Shown here one piece after another: positions 31,294 through 35,397 of a stretch of DNA of 35,397 nucleotides. The stretch comes from Lachnospiraceae bacterium. GTDB taxonomy: Bacteria; Bacillota; Clostridia; Lachnospirales; Lachnospiraceae. Within the stretch, counting starts at the first letter, position 1. Every line of letters begins with the position of its first letter. The translations under genes were made by a program, and so were the position numbers. The stretch lies in the NCBI GenBank assembly GCA_024681775.1, contig JAILAF010000024.1, positions 1 to 35,397 of the forward strand, written 5' to 3'. Below the pieces are notes generated by a model, which searched no databases, was not told the origin of the DNA, and saw only the letters and a program-made list of their open reading frames with translations.

Positions 31294-32892
31294 TCACCTC
31301 ATAAACCCACTCATAAACTTCCACGCCTCTTCGCAGGTATGTGGCCTGCACTCGTGGCCCTGGCCGCTGATGCTGGCCAGCACGGTGGTATAGGTGCCGG
31401 TTTCATCCGCAAAATACCGCAGGGTCAGGTCGCTGTCTCTGGTCTCGTCGTAGACTTTCTCTTCCTTATCCCCGGCAATCCCATAGATGGGCTCCGCCCA
31501 GTGCTCCCGCTCCTCGTACTTTGCGGTGTAAGGCGTCTTCAGACGATTGACTTCAAAGAGGTAACGGATGCGGTCGTGGCATTTCTCCGCCTGGAAGGGA
31601 AGCTCCGGCAGGGGCGTCTCCTCTCCGCCCGCGTAAAATACAGGCACGGGAACGTCGCGATTGATCTCCTTCGGCGCAGGCTGTCCGTAGACATTGAGGC
31701 CTACCTCAAAGGTGGCATCCATGGGCGCCAGTGCTGCGAATACCTCAGGATATTCCTGATAGAGATCCCAGGTCTTGCATCCTCCCATGGAAAATCCGCT
31801 TGCGTAGATCCTGTGCGCATCGATCGGGTATTTTTCTTTCAAAATCTCAAGAAGCTCCATCATCTCCGTGGCGGTACTGTTCAGATGATTCTCGATGGAG
31901 ATCAGGAGGAATCCGTACTTGTGTGCGATGCGATACCAGCCGGACTCATAGGCGATGTAAACAGCAGAGTCTCCGCCGCCATGGAAGGTCAGCAGGGTAG
32001 GCAAAGGTCCCTTCTCCAGCAGGCCTTCGTTGTACCAGGCCACGTACCCGATGTCGTGACGGTCTGAGCCCTTATCATCTCCGTTGTTGTCAGGGGATGT
32101 TTTCACATTCACAAAGCCGGGCTCCTGAACCAGGTGCATTTCCTTCAGGTCGGGGTTGATCTGCAGTCCTCCCACCCAGCGCTTGTACTTCCAAACGAAG
32201 TCCGCAAAATCCTGCCGCACATCTGCCTTCTCCCGGATCAGCAGATGATCGCAGCCGCGCTGCAACGCCGCATTGATCTCAGCGCTGTTCCCGATGCTCA
32301 CCACGGGAATATCCCGCCGCTCCGGCTGCGGGATGACACTTAACCCCTCAAGGATCACGCATGCGGGAGTGATCTCCCCGGGGCCCCAGAGGAACTGACC
32401 GTTCACGGTTTTTAACAGATTCCGCGCGATATAGTCCGCGGACTTTCCACAGCCGTAGACGGCGGTACGGAAAATGGCGCCGCGGATGTAATATCCTTCC
32501 GTCTGCCCGGTAAAACGGTTCACTGCAGTGACACATCCGTCGGTAAAATACTCATGGATCCGGGAGTTAGCGATGACATCCGCAAAAAGTGTCTCAGGTG
32601 CATCCTCCCATCCATGCTCCGATGTGGGATGAAGAAACACCACACTGCCGGAATACTTCCGTGCCACATCGGCAAAGCCCGCCTCTTCCGCGAAGCAGAC
32701 CGCCTCTTCCATCGTGCGTTCCTGCTCCTCCAGGATCATCAGGTAAGGTGCCAGGTAACCGTAATTTACGATATTCGACAGGGGGAGCTGCTCCGGCACA
32801 TACACCTTCGCACGAAAGCTGCCGAAGTCTGCACTCCAGGCCTTTCTTCCGTTTCCCAACACTTTGATCTCGGGCATTTTCGCAAGACTCAT
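31294..32892 (-). CDS. Alpha/beta-hydrolase, PHB-depolymerase/feruloyl-esterase-like, two-domain
   Basis: A 532-residue cytoplasmic protein (no signal peptide). The C-terminal half is an alpha/beta-hydrolase: oxyanion strand LLTFHGGGDSA (about 300-310), nucleophile Ser368 in SGFSMGGCKTW, and catalytic His at 513 or 518 in SGQGHECRPHT. The GFSMGG elbow and the Cys next to it resemble the esterase/PHB-depolymerase family. The N-terminal ~270 residues (VYVPEQLPLSNIVNYGYLAPYL onward) form a separate domain I cannot name; it might itself be a degenerate hydrolase-like domain, since it contains VYGCGKSADYIARNLL. The substrate is unknown; a carbohydrate or lipid ester is plausible. GGAGG lies 8 nt before the ATG. 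Its leader is rich in inverted repeats and it is divergent from the surface protein gene. Confidence 0.85.
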   Translation of the reverse strand: MSLAKMPEIKVLGNGRKAWSADFGSFRAKVYVPEQLPLSNIVNYGYLAPYLMILEEQERTMEEAVCFAEEAGFADVARKYSGSVVFLHPTSEHGWEDAPETLFADVIANSRIHEYFTDGCVTAVNRFTGQTEGYYIRGAIFRTAVYGCGKSADYIARNLLKTVNGQFLWGPGEITPACVILEGLSVIPQPERRDIPVVSIGNSAEINAALQRGCDHLLIREKADVRQDFADFVWKYKRWVGGLQINPDLKEMHLVQEPGFVNVKTSPDNNGDDKGSDRHDIGYVAWYNEGLLEKGPLPTLLTFHGGGDSAVYIAYESGWYRIAHKYGFLLISIENHLNSTATEMMELLEILKEKYPIDAHRIYASGFSMGGCKTWDLYQEYPEVFAALAPMDATFEVGLNVYGQPAPKEINRDVPVPVFYAGGEETPLPELPFQAEKCHDRIRYLFEVNRLKTPYTAKYEEREHWAEPIYGIAGDKEEKVYDETRDSDLTLRYFADETGTYTTVLASISGQGHECRPHTCEEAWKFMSGFMR

Positions 32893-32897
32893 ACCAA

Positions 32898-32979
32898 ATC
32901 CTCCGACATTGTCTCATAGGGCGATCTGCAACATTGGTAGTTCTGCATGATTATGAGACAATCATACCATACGGAGGAT
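32898..32979 (-). promoter_or_regulatory. Esterase promoter region with nested inverted repeats
   Basis: An 11-bp inverted repeat (ATTGTCTCATA 32908-32918, TATGAGACAAT 32952-32962) encloses 33 nt. Outside it ATCCTCCG (32898-32905) and CGGAGGAT (32972-32979) also pair; the first contains the complement of the esterase ribosome-binding site. An extended -10 (TGGTATGAT, 32969-32961) with a poor -35 overlaps the distal arm. The repeats could be an operator. If transcription begins further upstream they could hide the ribosome-binding site. Confidence 0.55.
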
Positions 32980-33037
32980 CATTCCAAAAGCGCAAAAAAA
33001 CGCAGGATGGGATCAATGAAACCGACGAAATATTATC

Positions 33038-33067
33038 TTTCAGTCGTGGCAGAAAAAATGATATAAT
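33038..33067 (+). promoter_or_regulatory. Promoter of the BspA-like surface protein
   Basis: TTTCAG, 18 nt, TATAAT, with TG one base before the -10 (TGATATAAT). The leader is about 60 nt and has a small hairpin TGCAAA/TTTGCA about 20 nt before the start codon. Confidence 0.65.
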
Positions 33068-33135
33068 TTCAGTGGTTTTTTCAACCAAAGTTTCTCATAA
33101 CTATGCAAAATATTTGCACTTGCAGGAGGCGAAAA

Positions 33136-35235
33136 ATGAAAAGTTCCCTGTTCAGAAATTGTATGATCACATTGATCACAGCAGTCTGTCTGCTGTTTAT
33201 TCCGCTATGCAGTATTCGGGCAAAGGCGGTGGCAGATACCACATGGCAGAATGAGTATAATTATACCCTCGATGCCGACAAGATTGTTTTAACGAACTAT
33301 CATGGCCAAAGCAGCAACATCACAATCCCGGCAAATGCGATCATTAATGGAGTGACCTATCGTACTTTCCTGGACAATGATCCGTATTTGTATGGTTTTT
33401 TCCAGAATAAGGAGGAGCTTATCTCTGTCTCTGCCGAAAACGGTGTCAGCGCCCTTAATCTGCGTAATCTGTTTAGCGATTGTACAAACCTGGAAGCAGT
33501 TGATCTTTCCGGTGTAAACACCGCTGAAGTCACTGATATGGAAGCAATGTTTTATAATTGTAAATCTTTAACTGCTTTGAATATCAGCGGCTTTGATACC
33601 AGTAATGTTACGAATATGAATAACATGTTTTATGGGTGCAAATCATTTACCTCACTGGATCTAAGCAGTTTTGATACCAGTAATGTTACGGATATGGGAA
33701 ACATGTTTCACGGATGTTGGGCTTTGACCGAGGCTGATCTTAGCGGGTTTGATACCAGCAAAGTCACACGGATGAATGACATGTTTCGTGGCTGTGTAAA
33801 TTGGACTTCCTTAAATGTAAGCAATTTTGATACCGGTAATGTCCAAACAATGAGCTACATGTTTTCAAGTGTAAAAATTACGCATCTGAATTTATGCAAC
33901 TTTGATACGAGTAATGTTACAGATATGAGTCATATGTTCGACTATTGTGATAAGCTGATCGAATTGGATGTAAGCAGCTTTGATACCGGTAATGTTACGG
34001 ATATGAGTTATATGTTCTATAACTGTGAGCCCTTAACAGCCCTGGATGTAAGCGGCTGGGATACCAAAAACGTAACCTCCATGTGCATGATGTTTGATAG
34101 AGATATTAATTTGTCCGAGCTGGATGTGAGTGGCTGGGATACAAGTAACGTTGTAGATGTTGCACAAATGTTTCCCAGCGACAGTCGAAGCAAACTAACC
34201 AAATTGGATTTAAGCAGTTTTGATCTGTCAAATTTGAATCCCGCTGCCCACACTGGCGCTGGGGGCGGATTTTTATCCTTCGTCCCAAGCACTCTCGAAA
34301 GCATAAATACACCCAGAAATTTACAAATTCCTTTTAGCTTAAATAATCATTTTATCGACTCTGAAGGAAATGAATACTCTACATTTCCTTTAAATCGTAG
34401 CGATTCCATTCTCCTGACATGGAACCCAACACATGAACAACAGATCAACCGCTTCGTCACACGGTTATACGAAGTCTTTATGGATCGAACCCCGGATTCG
34501 GTAGAACAATGGTACTGGGGAGAGCAAATCAGGAAAGGGGAGAAAACCGCAGGCGAAGTGGCAGCAGGCTTCATCTTCAGCCCCGAGTTCATCGACCGGA
34601 ATATGTGCAACTCTCACTTCCTGGATTATCTCTACAAAGGACTCTTCAACAGAGTCGCTGACGAGGATGGAAAGAACGGCTGGATCTTCCTGATGGATGA
34701 AGGCTACTCCAGAGAGATGGTGGCGCAGGGCTTCCTCACCAGCCCCGAGTTCTTCAATCTCTGTGAGAGCTATGAGGTCAATCCCGGCACCGGCCTGGCG
34801 AATGTCCCGGCTCTCGGCACCATTCAGACGGACCACTGCACCATCGCAGGATGCCCGAATGATTCTCCGGTAAAGATCATGGTGGTGAGCCTGTATGACA
34901 CCGTCTTCGGCCGCGTCCCCGATCAGGAAGAGGTGGACTTCTGGGTGGCACACATGTCCAATCACACTCCCGGCGTTTCAGCCCGCGTTATGGTCAACAC
35001 CTTCCTGAATGGCGAGGAATACAGCAATCTGAACCGGGATAACGGAGACTACATCCGTGACCTGTATCATGCGATTTTTAACCGCGATGCGGATGCGGAT
35101 GGCTTTAATGACTGGCTGAACCGACTGGAGAATCTGGGTTGGACTAGAGAACAGGTTCTGAACGGCTTCACCGGTTCTCCCGAGTTCGTCGACCAGTGCC
35201 ATCACGCAGGCATTGAGATTGGCGCCGAACTGTAA
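33136..35235 (+). CDS. Secreted BspA-type repeat protein with C-terminal DUF4214 modules
   Basis: A 699-residue exported protein. Residues 1-30 are a signal peptide (basic start, ITLITAVCLLFIPLCSIRAKA). Residues ~100-365 contain about ten 25-26-residue BspA/DUF285 leucine-rich-type repeats with the pattern FDTSNVTDMxxMFxxC..L..LDLS. From about 432 to 690 there are DUF4214 modules with the pattern LY...FxRxPDxxGxxYW and GFxxSPEF (three to four units). There is no LPxTG anchor or lipobox, so attachment may be through the DUF4214 part. BspA repeats are often host- or surface-binding; DUF4214 occurs in S-layer and cell-surface proteins. The perfect AGGAGG before the ATG at 33136 decides the start. 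The DNA is A/T-rich through the repeats and clearly G/C-richer after ~34450, suggesting a mosaic gene. Confidence 0.9.
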   Translation: MKSSLFRNCMITLITAVCLLFIPLCSIRAKAVADTTWQNEYNYTLDADKIVLTNYHGQSSNITIPANAIINGVTYRTFLDNDPYLYGFFQNKEELISVSAENGVSALNLRNLFSDCTNLEAVDLSGVNTAEVTDMEAMFYNCKSLTALNISGFDTSNVTNMNNMFYGCKSFTSLDLSSFDTSNVTDMGNMFHGCWALTEADLSGFDTSKVTRMNDMFRGCVNWTSLNVSNFDTGNVQTMSYMFSSVKITHLNLCNFDTSNVTDMSHMFDYCDKLIELDVSSFDTGNVTDMSYMFYNCEPLTALDVSGWDTKNVTSMCMMFDRDINLSELDVSGWDTSNVVDVAQMFPSDSRSKLTKLDLSSFDLSNLNPAAHTGAGGGFLSFVPSTLESINTPRNLQIPFSLNNHFIDSEGNEYSTFPLNRSDSILLTWNPTHEQQINRFVTRLYEVFMDRTPDSVEQWYWGEQIRKGEKTAGEVAAGFIFSPEFIDRNMCNSHFLDYLYKGLFNRVADEDGKNGWIFLMDEGYSREMVAQGFLTSPEFFNLCESYEVNPGTGLANVPALGTIQTDHCTIAGCPNDSPVKIMVVSLYDTVFGRVPDQEEVDFWVAHMSNHTPGVSARVMVNTFLNGEEYSNLNRDNGDYIRDLYHAIFNRDADADGFNDWLNRLENLGWTREQVLNGFTGSPEFVDQCHHAGIEIGAEL
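33592..34170 (+). repeat. Coding tandem repeats of the BspA-like protein
   Basis: Eight units spaced 75-78 nt apart, each containing a version of GATACCAGTAATGTTACGGA (protein FDTSNVTD). The units are more alike at this motif than elsewhere, so they are open to recombination and copy-number change. Confidence 0.85.
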
Positions 35236-35259
35236 ATCAAAAGCAAATAAATTGGCATA

Positions 35260-35397
35260 ATCGAGTAGGAGGCGGCCGTGAGGCCGCCGACCTCTCACAC
35301 CACCGTGCGTACCGTTCGGTACACGGCGGTTCAATCAACTTAACAAGTGACTTGCCTTTCGGCGTAATAGTCTGACATGGAGATTAGCCCAAACGCG
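35260..35397 (-). mobile_element. Group II intron 3' end (domains V and VI), truncated by window edge
   Basis: On the minus strand, 35332-35291 folds as a domain V. The lower helix is ACCGCCGTG/CACGGTGGT (9 bp, one G-T). A 2-nt CG bulge, the upper helix TACC/GGTA and loop GAAC follow. Next comes a domain VI hairpin, GGCGGCC/GGCCGCC with loop TCAC. Its basal helix pairs GAGAGG with CCT-A-CTC, leaving one bulged A (35266) as the expected branch point. The 3' splice site would be after CTCGAT at 35260, 7 nt from that A. The rest of the intron lies beyond base 35397. The end lies 24 nt after the stop codon of the surface protein gene, in the opposite orientation. Confidence 0.85.
35340..35397 (-). 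CDS. Group II intron-encoded reverse transcriptase/maturase, last 18 codons
   Basis: The minus-strand frame entering from the right edge reads AFGLISMSDYYAERQVTC and stops 7 nt before domain V. This is where intron-encoded proteins usually end. The GLISMSDYY stretch fits the tail of such proteins (a GxxSxxxxY ending is common), but 18 residues cannot prove it. The catalytic domains lie outside the window. Confidence 0.5.
   Translation of the reverse strand, partial: AFGLISMSDYYAERQVTC

Noticed and set aside
33592..34170. Regular repeats resembling a CRISPR array
   Set aside because: The 75-78-nt periodic repeats are in frame and code BspA/DUF285 protein repeats; there are no unique spacers of constant length or cas genes.
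34978..35334. 118-codon minus-strand frame over the surface gene end and intron domain V
   Set aside because: It runs across the group II intron domains V-VI and into a coding region on the other strand, with Arg/Gly-rich nonsense sequence.

Overview
The window looks like chromosomal DNA of a Lachnospiraceae-type member of the Clostridia (Bacillota). This rests on strong AGGAGG ribosome-binding sites, a fairly high G+C, single-chain PurL, a clpC-radA neighbourhood, and several families (DUF4317, DUF6142-like, a ~135-residue protein between clpC and radA) that I associate with that group. Almost all genes lie on the minus strand. The exceptions are a three-gene plus-strand block at 24.9-27.2 kb, two tRNAs, and the surface protein at the right end.

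Right to left along the minus strand, the main blocks are as follows. (1) 1-10.9 kb: purL-carA-carB-queH-argS, an operon joining purine, carbamoyl-phosphate, queuosine and aminoacylation functions; argS runs off the left edge. (2) 11.0-12.1 kb: a two-gene operon of an unknown protein and a TetR regulator. (3) 12.3-13.3 kb: tRNA-Trp with its own promoter, then a Cof-type HAD phosphatase. (4) 13.3-18.0 kb: gntR-clpC-unknown-radA, headed by a near-consensus promoter whose -10 lies inside a perfect 14-bp inverted repeat. This is likely a GntR-autoregulated stress operon where other Firmicutes have ctsR-mcsA-mcsB. (5) 18.0-23.3 kb: purE-purM-purN-purD plus a membrane SH3b protein with a disordered Arg/Pro/Gln-rich cytoplasmic tail. 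(6) 23.4-24.7 kb: pyrE with two small membrane proteins.

On the plus strand, DUF4317, DJ-1/PfpI and CYTH genes form a likely operon (24.9-27.2 kb). It converges on a minus-strand pair of diguanylate cyclase and malQ (27.3-30.6 kb). Next come tRNA-Leu(UAG) and tRNA-Pro(UGG) in a stretch packed with palindromes, including an exact 32-nt direct repeat, two related nested hairpins with co-varying stems and an echo of the tRNA-Pro 3' end. The window closes with a two-domain esterase (minus), a secreted BspA-type/DUF4214 protein (plus), and at the right edge the 3' end (domains V and VI) of a minus-strand group II intron that continues outside the window.

Most of the window is core nucleotide metabolism and housekeeping. 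The parts that deserve a second look are the GntR-ClpC operator, the tRNA-Pro palindrome cluster, the structured purE-purM gap, the inverted repeats in front of the esterase, the mosaic surface protein and the intron end. I saw no CRISPR array, prophage, insertion-sequence transposase or clear defence system.
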